Assembly: GCA_035506295.1 (NCBI GenBank)
Contig: DATJPR010000011.1
Location: forward strand, 1 to 47,966
Source: DATJPR01 sp035506295
Lineage (GTDB): Bacteria; Bacteroidota; Ignavibacteria; UBA10030; UBA6906
Reading direction: 5' to 3'
Length of the DNA stretch: 47,966 nt
The position numbers and the translations under genes were made by a program. Of the stretch, positions 7,358 to 15,288 are shown in pieces (position 1 is the first letter of the stretch; every line of letters begins with the position of its first letter). The notes under the pieces were generated by a model. The model did no database searches. It was not told where the DNA came from and saw nothing but the letters and a program-made list of their open reading frames with translations.

Positions 7358-8692
7358 TCACTGTTCACCCGCTCCTCGCAGCAGCTTTTCGATCGTTCGC
7401 CTGACGAAGGTATTGATGTCGCCCCACCTTCGCAGGACCTCTCCGGCCGCCACCGGAACATAGTCCGTCATTCCCCGCAGGGAAAGATACGCGAGCAGAA
7501 CCGCCGACAACACGTACCCCACGGTGGCGCCGGTCAGTCCGAAGAGCGGTATCAGGATGAGATACAGCACGACCGCCCCCGCAAGCGCCTGGACCCCGAT
7601 CGCGAAGCCCCTGCGCGCCTCGCCGATACCCATCAATACGCTCGATGCAACCGCGCTGATCGGCACGAAGACCGCCATGAGTCCGAACACACTCAGCTGC
7701 GGCACCGCTTCGAGATACTTCCCCTGATAGATGATATGGACCATCGGTCCCCCCACGACAATGAATCCCAGCATGACGGGAATCATCCCGACGGCGCCGA
7801 ACAGGAGTGATTTTTCCACCACGATCTTCAGAGAAGATTTCTCCCCGCGCGACGACAGCTGCGACGCCGCCGGCAGCAGGAACATCTGGACCACCTGCGA
7901 AACCATATCATAAGCGCGCGTGAAGATTTTCACCGAATTGTACACGGCAACCTGCAGCGGCCCGGTGAAGGCGGCCAGCAAGAACGAGTCCGCGCGCGTG
8001 CTAAACAAGGAGCTGACGTTGCCGCCGAGCGAATAGGAACCGTAATTCCACATCTTCTTCATCGACCCGATCGTGAGATGACGGGTGAAGATCATCGCGC
8101 GCCAGGTGAAGAGCAACCCGACGACCGAGGAGCATGCAAGGGAGATGATGTTGACGTGGACAAGATCGATCGCGGCGTTGAACTGATGCATGCGCGACAT
8201 CACCCATGTCAGGAACGGCGCTCCGACAAAATGGACCGCATCCGTGAAGAACAGCTCCCGAACGCGGAACCTCGCCTGGAGCACCACCAGCGCCAGGTTC
8301 CGGATGAAGGAGGCAATCAACATTGCGGGGAAGTAGGTGAGCAACACTTCGATCTGCCGCGAATGAAGAAGTTCGCCGAGCGCCGATCGCAACAGGAGAA
8401 TCACGGCCGCCGCCAGAACCGTGAAACCCACCTGCATCGTTACCGCAATGGTCACTGTTTCTCTCGTGTCCGATTGATCTTCCGCCGCGAACTTGAGAAG
8501 CGGATTGAGAGCAAACGCCGTGATCAACCCTGACACAAGGAGAAAGATCTCCTGAAGCAGGGTCCAATTCCCGAACTCCTCTTCAGGAAGAACCCTGATA
8601 ACCAGGAGAACATAGCCGAGGCCGTACACCACGGGCAACGCTTTGTCGGCGAGGCCCCAGATTCCCTTGTTGAGATGCTTTCCGAATTCCAT
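7358..8692 (-). CDS. Polysaccharide flippase, Wzx/MATE-like (second copy)
   Basis: 444 aa, ATG at 8692, with 12-14 predicted membrane segments. The N terminus GIWGLADKALPVVYGLGYVLLVIRVLPEEEFGNWTLLQEI is typical of oligosaccharide flippases (first helix, then 'G.w.l...'), and the second half has AVYNSVKIFTRAYDMVSQVVQMFLLPAASQLSSRGE, matching the paired repeat of this fold. The overall sequence is quite different from the flippase at 4913-6280, so it is not a recent duplication. A 34-nt gap separates it from gmd downstream, and the GT2 gene ends 12 nt before it. It probably flips a separate lipid-linked unit. Confidence 0.83.
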   Translation of the reverse strand: MEFGKHLNKGIWGLADKALPVVYGLGYVLLVIRVLPEEEFGNWTLLQEIFLLVSGLITAFALNPLLKFAAEDQSDTRETVTIAVTMQVGFTVLAAAVILLLRSALGELLHSRQIEVLLTYFPAMLIASFIRNLALVVLQARFRVRELFFTDAVHFVGAPFLTWVMSRMHQFNAAIDLVHVNIISLACSSVVGLLFTWRAMIFTRHLTIGSMKKMWNYGSYSLGGNVSSLFSTRADSFLLAAFTGPLQVAVYNSVKIFTRAYDMVSQVVQMFLLPAASQLSSRGEKSSLKIVVEKSLLFGAVGMIPVMLGFIVVGGPMVHIIYQGKYLEAVPQLSVFGLMAVFVPISAVASSVLMGIGEARRGFAIGVQALAGAVVLYLILIPLFGLTGATVGYVLSAVLLAYLSLRGMTDYVPVAAGEVLRRWGDINTFVRRTIEKLLRGAGEQ

Positions 8693-8704
8693 ACCGGTAC
8701 TTCT

Positions 8705-9601
8705 TCAGGATCCCTTCTGTTCGTCGGATGTGCGTTCCCCTCGCCTCTGCTTCCACGTCTGCACCTTGTACCGAACGCCGGCCACGCCGTTCACGATGAT
8801 GCTCAGCCATGGCCAGGTGAGCCAATGGTACCAACGTCCGTATCGGGCGAAGAACCGAAGATTGCTGAGATACTTGTTCCGCAGCTTGAACGGCGAGAGA
8901 TGCCCGCCCGCGCTGACAGAGAGCTTGTGCCAGACCCTGGCTGCAGGCTCATACCAGATGGCATATCCCGCATGACGGATACGCATCGACCAGTCTGCGT
9001 CTTCTCCATAAATGAAGTAGGATTCGTCGAGCGATCCGACATTGCGGATCACCGATGCCCGCACAAGGATGCAGCAACCCGTTGCGTAGTCGATGCGGGT
9101 CGGAGTCTCGAACTGCCCGTGATCGCTTTCCCGGATCCCCCGATGCCGCATGGTGCCGGTCCAGAAGGAGATTTCGCCCCCCGCAAACCAAAGGAGTCGG
9201 GGCATATCGTAGTAGAAGATCTTGGGTGCCACCATCCCAGCCCGGTCGTCTGCGTCCATCCGGTGCACCAATGCCTCCACAACGCCCGGATCGACGACCG
9301 TGTCGTTGTTCAGGAGAAGAATCTCGTCGGCCCCCGCATCGAGCGCCCTTGCGATGCCGGCGTTGTTCCCGCCGGCAAAACGGAGATTGTCCGTCTGCGG
9401 CAGGACCTCCACCTCAGGAAATTCCCCCCGGATGGCATCGACCGAGCCATCGGTCGATGCATTGTCGACAACGATGACATGAAACGGGCGATACCGCACG
9501 CCGCGCAGCGAACGGAGACACTCCAGCGTGACATCACGCCCGTTCCAATTGACCACGACCGCGGTAACCCGCGGGTGAGCAAGCGAAGGCGTTTCATTCA
9601 C
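8705..9601 (-). CDS. Family 2 glycosyltransferase (rhamnosyltransferase-like)
   Basis: 298 aa from GTG 9601. Upstream in-frame codons encode Arg/Ser/Pro-rich sequence overlapping the GT4 gene and are rejected. This start gives an 8-nt overlap (9594-9601). The GT-A fold is clear: VVVNWNGRD at 15-23, VVDNASTDGS at 44-53, FAGGNNAGIA at 75-84, and the metal-binding NND at 98-100. Further on are YATGCCILVRASV and YGEDADWSMRIRHAGY, in which E200-D201 form the catalytic base region. The last ~40 residues (YHWLTWPWLSIIVNGVAG) are hydrophobic and likely associate with the membrane. This subfamily (WbbL/GtrA-like 'rhamnosyltransferases') transfers deoxyhexoses to lipid-linked oligosaccharides. The actual sugar is not determinable. 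Confidence 0.85.
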   Translation of the reverse strand: MNETPSLAHPRVTAVVVNWNGRDVTLECLRSLRGVRYRPFHVIVVDNASTDGSVDAIRGEFPEVEVLPQTDNLRFAGGNNAGIARALDAGADEILLLNNDTVVDPGVVEALVHRMDADDRAGMVAPKIFYYDMPRLLWFAGGEISFWTGTMRHRGIRESDHGQFETPTRIDYATGCCILVRASVIRNVGSLDESYFIYGEDADWSMRIRHAGYAIWYEPAARVWHKLSVSAGGHLSPFKLRNKYLSNLRFFARYGRWYHWLTWPWLSIIVNGVAGVRYKVQTWKQRRGERTSDEQKGS

Positions 9602-10718
9602 GGGTTGCGAGTTCTTCAATGCCGGCGACAAGGTTCTCCCAGGTATACTTCTGTTTTTCCCGTGCGACTCCCTGCGACATGGTGGCGAGTGTTCCACCCT
9701 GATAGAGACGCAACATGGCCGACGCAAGCGCGTCGGGATTTCCCGGCGGGACGATGAAGCCGGATTCTCCCTCGACGACAACTTCCGCAAGCCCTCCGAC
9801 GTCGCTTACGACCACCGGCCGGTCGAAATTGTATGCGATCTGCGCTATGCCGCTCTGCGTCGCGGAGAGATAGGGAAGGATGACCGCGTCCGCCGCGGAG
9901 AAATATTTCCCCACCTCTTCGTTCGGCACATAGGCGGAATGGATCTCGACATTCCGTTCGAGCCCGAGCGCTGCGATTTTCTCACGATATTGCTGTTCGC
10001 CATCGTAGAATTCGCCGACCACCAGCAGGCGCACCTCCAGCGTCTGTACAACGCGAGCCATGGCCTCAAGAAGCACATGCAGCCCCTTGTACCTGCGCAC
10101 ATACCCGAAGAACAACACAACCCTGTCCGAGGTCAGACCAAGAGCCGTTCTCGCCTGCGCCTTGTCACCTGCCTTGCCGAACAGATTGTACACCGGATGG
10201 GGAACATATTTGTAACGTGCCGCCGGCCAGAACGATTTCAACTCCTCCTCGACCGCGTGCGATTGCACAAGAAAGCCGTCCGCCGACCGGAAGAGATACC
10301 GCGTGAACTCGCGATCAAAAGGCCGGCGTTCATGCGGGATGACATTGTCGCAGATCACGATCGCCGATGTCGATGTGCCCCGCTTCACCGTTCGTGCTAT
10401 GGTTCCGAAGCACGGTCCGAAGAATGGCAGCCAGTACTTGAACAAAAGCACGTCGGGTTTGCGACGGCGAATCTCACGGCCGACAGCGTACCAGTTCAGC
10501 GGGTTGATCGAGTCGACACGCTGCGGTGCCGCTGTGGCACCCGCCACCTCTCCCTGTTCGTCCTGCGTTGTTCCGGGAAACAGGAACGATGGGTACTGTC
10601 GCTTGAACGTAATGGTTTCGACTTCATGGCGGGCGGACAACGCGCGGGCGAGGAGAGCGTTATAGTGGGCGATCCCCCCGCGAAGAGGATAGGCCGTACT
10701 GACGATGACGATCTTCAC
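9594..10718 (-). CDS. Family 4 glycosyltransferase (GT-B)
   Basis: 374 aa from GTG 10718 (VKIVIVSTAYPLRGGIAHYN). The N-terminal domain has the GT4 'GG...' acceptor loop. The C-terminal domain has DRVVLFFGYVRRYKGLHVLLEAM (donor domain first strand, R and K contacting phosphates), VRLLVVGEFYDG and NVEIHSAYVPNEEVGKYFSAADAVILPYLSATQSGIAQIAYNFDRPVVVSDVGGLAEVV, which includes the conserved Glu-rich donor-binding segment. It transfers a sugar from an NDP- or GDP-sugar with retention of configuration. It is translationally overlapped with the downstream GT2 gene and lies 22 nt after the cytidylyltransferase gene. The gene is intact and of family-typical length; specificity is unknown. Confidence 0.88.
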   Translation of the reverse strand: MKIVIVSTAYPLRGGIAHYNALLARALSARHEVETITFKRQYPSFLFPGTTQDEQGEVAGATAAPQRVDSINPLNWYAVGREIRRRKPDVLLFKYWLPFFGPCFGTIARTVKRGTSTSAIVICDNVIPHERRPFDREFTRYLFRSADGFLVQSHAVEEELKSFWPAARYKYVPHPVYNLFGKAGDKAQARTALGLTSDRVVLFFGYVRRYKGLHVLLEAMARVVQTLEVRLLVVGEFYDGEQQYREKIAALGLERNVEIHSAYVPNEEVGKYFSAADAVILPYLSATQSGIAQIAYNFDRPVVVSDVGGLAEVVVEGESGFIVPPGNPDALASAMLRLYQGGTLATMSQGVAREKQKYTWENLVAGIEELATRE

Positions 10719-10740
10719 CGGGATCAGCTTCCGTGTCCGT

Positions 10741-11523
10741 TCATTCCCACACTCTCCAGGGCGACTGGTTGGTCCGCCACAGCTCCTTCAGGATGTCGTA
10801 TTCGTGGGCCGTGTCCATTCCCATCCAGAAGCCGTTATGTCGGTAGACCGAAAGTTGCCGGTCGGCCGCCATCGCAGGCAGGGGACCGTTTTCCAGGATA
10901 AGGTTCTCGTCGTCGCTGAGATACTCCCACACCCTGGCGCCATCGAAGACCATGAAGCCGCCGTTGATCCATTCCCCCTCAAGGTACACCTTCTCCTGAA
11001 ATCCCGTCGCGCGGTTGCCGGTCATCTGAACCTGGCCATACCTGCTCGCCGGATGGACCCCCGTGATCGTGCCCACCGTTCCCTGCTTTCTGTGGTAGCC
11101 GATGAGCGTCGTGATGTTGACGTCCGACAATCCGTCGCCGTACGTCACGCAGAAATCATCCTCTTCCTCCAGGTACCGACGCACGCGCCAGAGCCGCGCC
11201 CCGGTCATCGAAAGCTCTCCTGTTTCTGCAAGCGTAATCCGCCAATCCCTTTCGATGATCTCGTCATGGAATTCAATCGTCCCGCTCCCCGGGCAGACCG
11301 TGACATCGCTCATGATCGATCGGAGATTCATGAAATATTTCTTGATCTGCCATCCTTTGTAGCCGAGCGTCAGGATGAATTCCTTGATGTCATGGTGTGC
11401 ATAAATGCGCATGATGTGCCACAAAAGAGGTTTGTCGCCGATCATGCACATCGGCTTGGGAAGCTGTTGCGTATGCTCCCGCAATCGCGTGCCGAGCCCG
11501 CCGCAGAGAATGACGACTTTCAT
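10741..11523 (-). CDS. rfbF: Glucose-1-phosphate cytidylyltransferase
   Basis: 260 aa from ATG 11523, preceded by GAGGGG about 6 nt upstream; the longer open frame encodes an Arg-rich stretch overlapping the next gene. It makes CDP-glucose from CTP and glucose-1-phosphate, the first step to CDP-3,6-dideoxyhexoses (abequose, paratose, tyvelose, ascarylose) and yersiniose. The nucleotidyltransferase signature GGLGTRLREHTQQLPKPM spans 8-25, FCVTYGDGLSDVN spans 124-136 (metal Asp in GDGLSD), and VHPASRYGQVQ and KVYLEGEWINGGFMVF follow as in RfbF. Length and MCMIGDKPLLWHIM are characteristic of RfbF rather than RmlA. The partner CDP-glucose 4,6-dehydratase (RfbG) is not in the window. Confidence 0.93.
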   Translation of the reverse strand: MKVVILCGGLGTRLREHTQQLPKPMCMIGDKPLLWHIMRIYAHHDIKEFILTLGYKGWQIKKYFMNLRSIMSDVTVCPGSGTIEFHDEIIERDWRITLAETGELSMTGARLWRVRRYLEEEDDFCVTYGDGLSDVNITTLIGYHRKQGTVGTITGVHPASRYGQVQMTGNRATGFQEKVYLEGEWINGGFMVFDGARVWEYLSDDENLILENGPLPAMAADRQLSVYRHNGFWMGMDTAHEYDILKELWRTNQSPWRVWE

Positions 11524-11581
11524 GGTGTCCCCTCGTTGTGCAAGTGCGGACAACTCCTGCCGGGGTGATGGCCGGCGCGTC

Positions 11582-13567
11582 CTATTTGGCCTGACTGCGA
11601 AGGAAGCCTTCCATCTCTTCCGCCGTCGTGAAGTGCCGTCCGGCATGCCGGATGGCTTTCCGAATGAATTTCGGCCGCTTCTTCGTTTCCTCGAAGATCT
11701 TCATGAGATACTCGCCGAGCACCGAGATCGCCAGAATCTGCACCGCACCGAAAAAGAGAATGAGAACGATGATGGTGGTGATCCCGTGAGGAATGTCCGG
11801 CTGCAGCAGCTTTGCAATCACCTGGCCGATCAATGCCAGGAAGGAGATCACGGTCAGGCCCACGCCGAGGTAACTCAGCAGTTCGAGCGGAACAAAGCTG
11901 AACGAGAAGATCCCCTTTTTTGCCCACCACACATTCTTGAAGAGGTTGTTCGTCGTCCTGCCGAACATTCGCTCCGGTCGCACGTAGTCGACGCCGGTTT
12001 GCTTGAAGCCCACCCATGCTCGCAGCCCACGCAGAAATTGATCCGTCTCGGGAAGAGCGAGCAGTTGATCGACGACCTTCCTGTCCATGAGCGAGAAATC
12101 CCCCGCGTCCAACGGGATCGGGACATAGGACACCTCGCGAAAGAGCTTGTAGAACGCCTTGTAGAGGAATTGCATCGCCGAATTTGTCTCACGCTTCACG
12201 CGCCGCCCGAACACGACGTCGAATCCCTTGCGCCATTGCTCGAAGAACTTCGGCACAAGCTCCGGTGGATCCTGAAGATCACCGTCGAACAGAATCACCG
12301 CATCTCCCGTCGAAACCTGCATGCCGCTCAGGAAGGCGCTCTGCGAGCCGAAGTTCCTGGAGTGCTCGATCGCGATCACGTGATTGTCCTGGGAGGTGAG
12401 CGTGCTCAACACCTCGTCGGATTCGTCCGGGCTCGCGTCGTTCACGAAGATGATTTCATAGTCGACATTGATCGATCGGAACGCTTCGACGAGGCGGCGG
12501 TACATATAGGGGATAGCCTGACCATCGCGATAGCAGGCAATCACCGCTGAGAGGCGGATGGCGCGGTTGAGCAGCGGGTGAATCGTGGCCGGCAGTGCGA
12601 CACGGGCGCGTTGCCACTCGATGGTCCGTTTCAGCCCTTCCTCCAGCGTGGTCCGCGGCTTCCATCCCAGAACTTTCCTGGCCTGCTGGGCGTTGCCGTA
12701 CCAGTTCTTCAAATCCCACGAGCGGTTCTGCATCGTTCCCCACTTCGGCTTCTCGGGGATCTCGCATAACTTTTTCATGACACCGACCAGATCGCGGATC
12801 GTCGTCTTCTTCCCTGTGGCGATATTCAGGGAGGCACCGGGAGCGTGCGCAACTCCCCGGGTGGCGGCGAGCACGGCAGCTTCGACGGCATCATCGATGT
12901 AGACGAAATCGCGCGAGATCTCCGGATCGACGAGCACAGGGAACGTCTTGCGGAGTCCGTGCGCAACGAGCGTCGGGATCAGCCGATCGGGTTCCTCATA
13001 CGGACCATACAGTGAATAGTAGCGGAGGTTGATGACGGGAAGCTTCTTGATCGATCCGAGATACTGCACAAGGTACGATGCCGCGACCTTCGACACGGCG
13101 TAGTGGCTGTTCGGCATGAGCGGATCCGCCTCGAGGGGCGAGGCGCTGTTCGCTCCGTATTCCGATGACGAGCCGGCATGAACGTATGCGGCAAAGCCCC
13201 GCGTGATTGCGTTCTCCAGCAGGCCCGCCATGCCGAGGATGTTCGTCTCATAGATGAGATGCACATCGTCCTGTCGGGAGTACGCGCCGTACGCAGCGAA
13301 GTCGAAGATTGTCCTGAACGCGAATCGTTCGTACAACCGCTCGATGGATTTTGCAGCCGTCACATCGGCATAGAGGATATTCTCCGCCGGAAGATCGATC
13401 AGCCGCCATGGAACGAATTCCTGATGGGTCACGCCATAGCAATCATCACGGACGGCGAGAATTGCGCGGAACACATTTGCCCCGACGAAGCCGCCCGCGC
13501 CAAGCACGAGGATCGGTCCCTGGAGCCGCTTGATTTCATCCTTGAGGGTAAACGTCCTGTCAGGCAT
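11582..13567 (-). CDS. Fusion: NAD-dependent sugar epimerase/reductase + polyprenyl-phosphate GT2
   Basis: 661 aa from ATG 13567; upstream in-frame codons overlap the transketolase gene and are basic junk. Residues 1-325 form an extended SDR: GAGGFVG (23-29), SSS (133-135), YAVSK (Y156/K160), RYYSLYGPYEEPDRLIP and SRDFVYIDDAVEAA, typical of NDP-sugar epimerases/reductases. Residues 338-661 are a GtrB/DPM1-like GT2: AVIACYRDGQAIPYMY, VNDASPDESDE, DGDLQDP (428-434, metal site), and two C-terminal membrane helices (about 557-585 and 596-620). The protein would reduce or epimerise an NDP-sugar and pass it directly to polyprenyl phosphate. The gene overlaps the transketolase C-subunit gene by 8 nt. 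Similar two-domain proteins exist in glycan loci, but I know of no biochemical assignment. Confidence 0.85.
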   Translation of the reverse strand: MPDRTFTLKDEIKRLQGPILVLGAGGFVGANVFRAILAVRDDCYGVTHQEFVPWRLIDLPAENILYADVTAAKSIERLYERFAFRTIFDFAAYGAYSRQDDVHLIYETNILGMAGLLENAITRGFAAYVHAGSSSEYGANSASPLEADPLMPNSHYAVSKVAASYLVQYLGSIKKLPVINLRYYSLYGPYEEPDRLIPTLVAHGLRKTFPVLVDPEISRDFVYIDDAVEAAVLAATRGVAHAPGASLNIATGKKTTIRDLVGVMKKLCEIPEKPKWGTMQNRSWDLKNWYGNAQQARKVLGWKPRTTLEEGLKRTIEWQRARVALPATIHPLLNRAIRLSAVIACYRDGQAIPYMYRRLVEAFRSINVDYEIIFVNDASPDESDEVLSTLTSQDNHVIAIEHSRNFGSQSAFLSGMQVSTGDAVILFDGDLQDPPELVPKFFEQWRKGFDVVFGRRVKRETNSAMQFLYKAFYKLFREVSYVPIPLDAGDFSLMDRKVVDQLLALPETDQFLRGLRAWVGFKQTGVDYVRPERMFGRTTNNLFKNVWWAKKGIFSFSFVPLELLSYLGVGLTVISFLALIGQVIAKLLQPDIPHGITTIIVLILFFGAVQILAISVLGEYLMKIFEETKKRPKFIRKAIRHAGRHFTTAEEMEGFLRSQAK

Positions 13568-14465
13568 GGAGCATCTCCCGGACCAACGATGCAAGCGTGG
13601 GGCCCGCAAGGCCGCTTTGTTCCTGATGCCAGACCTGTGAGCCGTACCGTCCCGTCGGGTAGCCGCGGGCGAACGCACTTCTGAAACGAACGCTGGACAT
13701 GCCGCGGCGCATCAAGACAGCGGCGACCGCCTCGTTGATGCCGCATTGACCGTAGTGTTCTTCGATCGTCAGGACACTTCCCGTGCGGGCGATGGACTCC
13801 GCGAGCTCGTCGGGAATATCGTAGAACGGAAGGATGCTCAGGTTCCAGACCTCCAGCGACTCGCGCAGGGCTTCATCAGCAGACAATACATTCCAGAGAA
13901 CCGGGCCGGTGCCGATCACCACGAGGCCGTTCCCCTGCGTTATCCTCCGCCACTGTGCGAACGGTGGCACTGGCGGTGTTCCTTTTGGAGCGAGGTTGAG
14001 GCGCAGATAGTTTGGAGAGATATCGGAAGCCATGGCTCGGACGGCGAGGTCAATATCGCTCCCGGTGAACGGAACATAGACCTTCATGTTCGAAAGGCAG
14101 CGCATGACGCCGATATCCTCGAGTGTATGATGCGTCGCGCCCATGATGCCGTAGCCGTACCCTCCACCGTTTCCTACAATCTTCACAGGGAGATTGTGAA
14201 GGCAGATGTCGTTCCGGATCTGTTCATACGGGCGCAGGATCGCAAACGGAGCGATGCTGTAGAGCCATGGGATGAACCCTTCGTACGCAAGTCCTGCGGC
14301 GACGGAGGTCATGTTTTGTTCGGCCACACCCGCGTTGATAAAGCGCGACCCGAATTTGTCGCGCACTCCTTCCAACGCCATGTACCCCAGGTCGCCGGTG
14401 AGGAACAGGCTCGACGGAGATTCGTCTGCGAGCGCGATCATGGCTTGCGCGAACTCAGCTCTCAT
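13560..14465 (-). CDS. Transketolase-like, C-terminal (pyrimidine-binding) subunit
   Basis: 301 aa, the second half of a split transketolase. It carries the ThDP pyrimidine-binding domain with INAGVAEQNMTSVAAGLA (43-60), where E49 is the conserved glutamate that activates the cofactor's N1', plus the C-terminal transketolase domain (TGSVLTIEEHYGQCGINEAVAAVL). It works with the subunit encoded just upstream (11-nt overlap, 14455-14465). Split transketolases inside glycan loci are generally dedicated to sugar modification rather than the pentose-phosphate pathway, which normally uses a full-length enzyme. A two-carbon transfer to an NDP-ketosugar is an inference from the neighbours. The product overlaps the epimerase-GT2 fusion by 8 nt, so all three are co-expressed. 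Confidence 0.88.
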   Translation of the reverse strand: MRAEFAQAMIALADESPSSLFLTGDLGYMALEGVRDKFGSRFINAGVAEQNMTSVAAGLAYEGFIPWLYSIAPFAILRPYEQIRNDICLHNLPVKIVGNGGGYGYGIMGATHHTLEDIGVMRCLSNMKVYVPFTGSDIDLAVRAMASDISPNYLRLNLAPKGTPPVPPFAQWRRITQGNGLVVIGTGPVLWNVLSADEALRESLEVWNLSILPFYDIPDELAESIARTGSVLTIEEHYGQCGINEAVAAVLMRRGMSSVRFRSAFARGYPTGRYGSQVWHQEQSGLAGPTLASLVREMLHA

Positions 14466-15288
14466 GCCGTCTCCCCGATGTCGCGGCGCGCCATGCCTTC
14501 AACTCGTCGATCGCCTGATGATATTGCTCTTCGGTCATGGGAAGATAGTGGCAGTCGACGGTATCTTCCATGTAGCTCACGCCGTGCCCTTTGACGGTCG
14601 AGCAGATGACCACGCATGGCTTCCCTGCTGAGGCGGAGACATCCGCGCATTCCGCCTTCGCGCGCTCGAGAGCGTTGAAATCATGGCCGTCGGCCTCCGA
14701 TACATGGAAGCCGAACGATTCCAGCTTTGCCTTCAGCGGCTCGAGCCGCAACACTTCTTCCGTCCGGCCGATGCCTTGAATGCTGTTGCGATCGATCAGC
14801 CAGATGACATTCGTCAGCCGGTGATGGGCGATGAACATCGCGGCTTCCCAGGTACTGCCTTCGTCCAGCTCGCCATCCGAAGTCACACAGAAGTGCTTTC
14901 GAGCCTCGCCCTTCATGCGCGCGCCGAACGCCATCCCCGCAGAGAGGGACAGCCCGTGCCCGAGACTCCCTGTCGCAAACGGAATCGGTTTCACCTGATT
15001 GACCGGCGGATGCGCGGGAAGTGTCGTGCCATTGTGGTAAAATGTCCCGATGGTTTCTTCGGAAATCTCGCCCGCCTCAGCGAACACCGAATAGAGCAAC
15101 GCCGCAGCGTGCCCCTTTGAAAGAATGAGGCGGTCCTCCGGCTGCATCCAGGAGAATTTCAGGTGCACGAGCATCTCTGTGCAGGAGAGGGAGCATCCGA
15201 TGTGCCCCGCGTGCGCCGCATGATACATGTCAAGCAGGCGAATCTTGACGGAGTAGAGCCGCGCATTGAGAGCCTCCACCTTCGTCAT
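14455..15288 (-). CDS. Transketolase-like, N-terminal (diphosphate-binding) subunit
   Basis: 277 aa from ATG 15288, which forms an ATGA overlap (15285-15288) with the YfhO stop; an earlier in-frame codon would overlap more and reads as antisense-like sequence. ThDP diphosphate domain: HAGHIGCSLS (26-35, compare GHPGASLS in TktA), SKGHAAALLYSVFAEAG (57-73), FATGSLGHGLSLSAGMAFGAR (104-124) and CVTSDGELDEGSTWEAAMFIAHHRLTNVIWLIDRN (134-168), the GDG-x-N magnesium/ThDP motif with Ser replacing the first Gly (S137-D138-G139). It heterodimerises with the downstream subunit. A C5-branched or two-carbon-extended glycan sugar is a possible product. Which ketose donor it uses is unknown. Confidence 0.88.
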   Translation of the reverse strand: MTKVEALNARLYSVKIRLLDMYHAAHAGHIGCSLSCTEMLVHLKFSWMQPEDRLILSKGHAAALLYSVFAEAGEISEETIGTFYHNGTTLPAHPPVNQVKPIPFATGSLGHGLSLSAGMAFGARMKGEARKHFCVTSDGELDEGSTWEAAMFIAHHRLTNVIWLIDRNSIQGIGRTEEVLRLEPLKAKLESFGFHVSEADGHDFNALERAKAECADVSASAGKPCVVICSTVKGHGVSYMEDTVDCHYLPMTEEQYHQAIDELKAWRAATSGRRHES

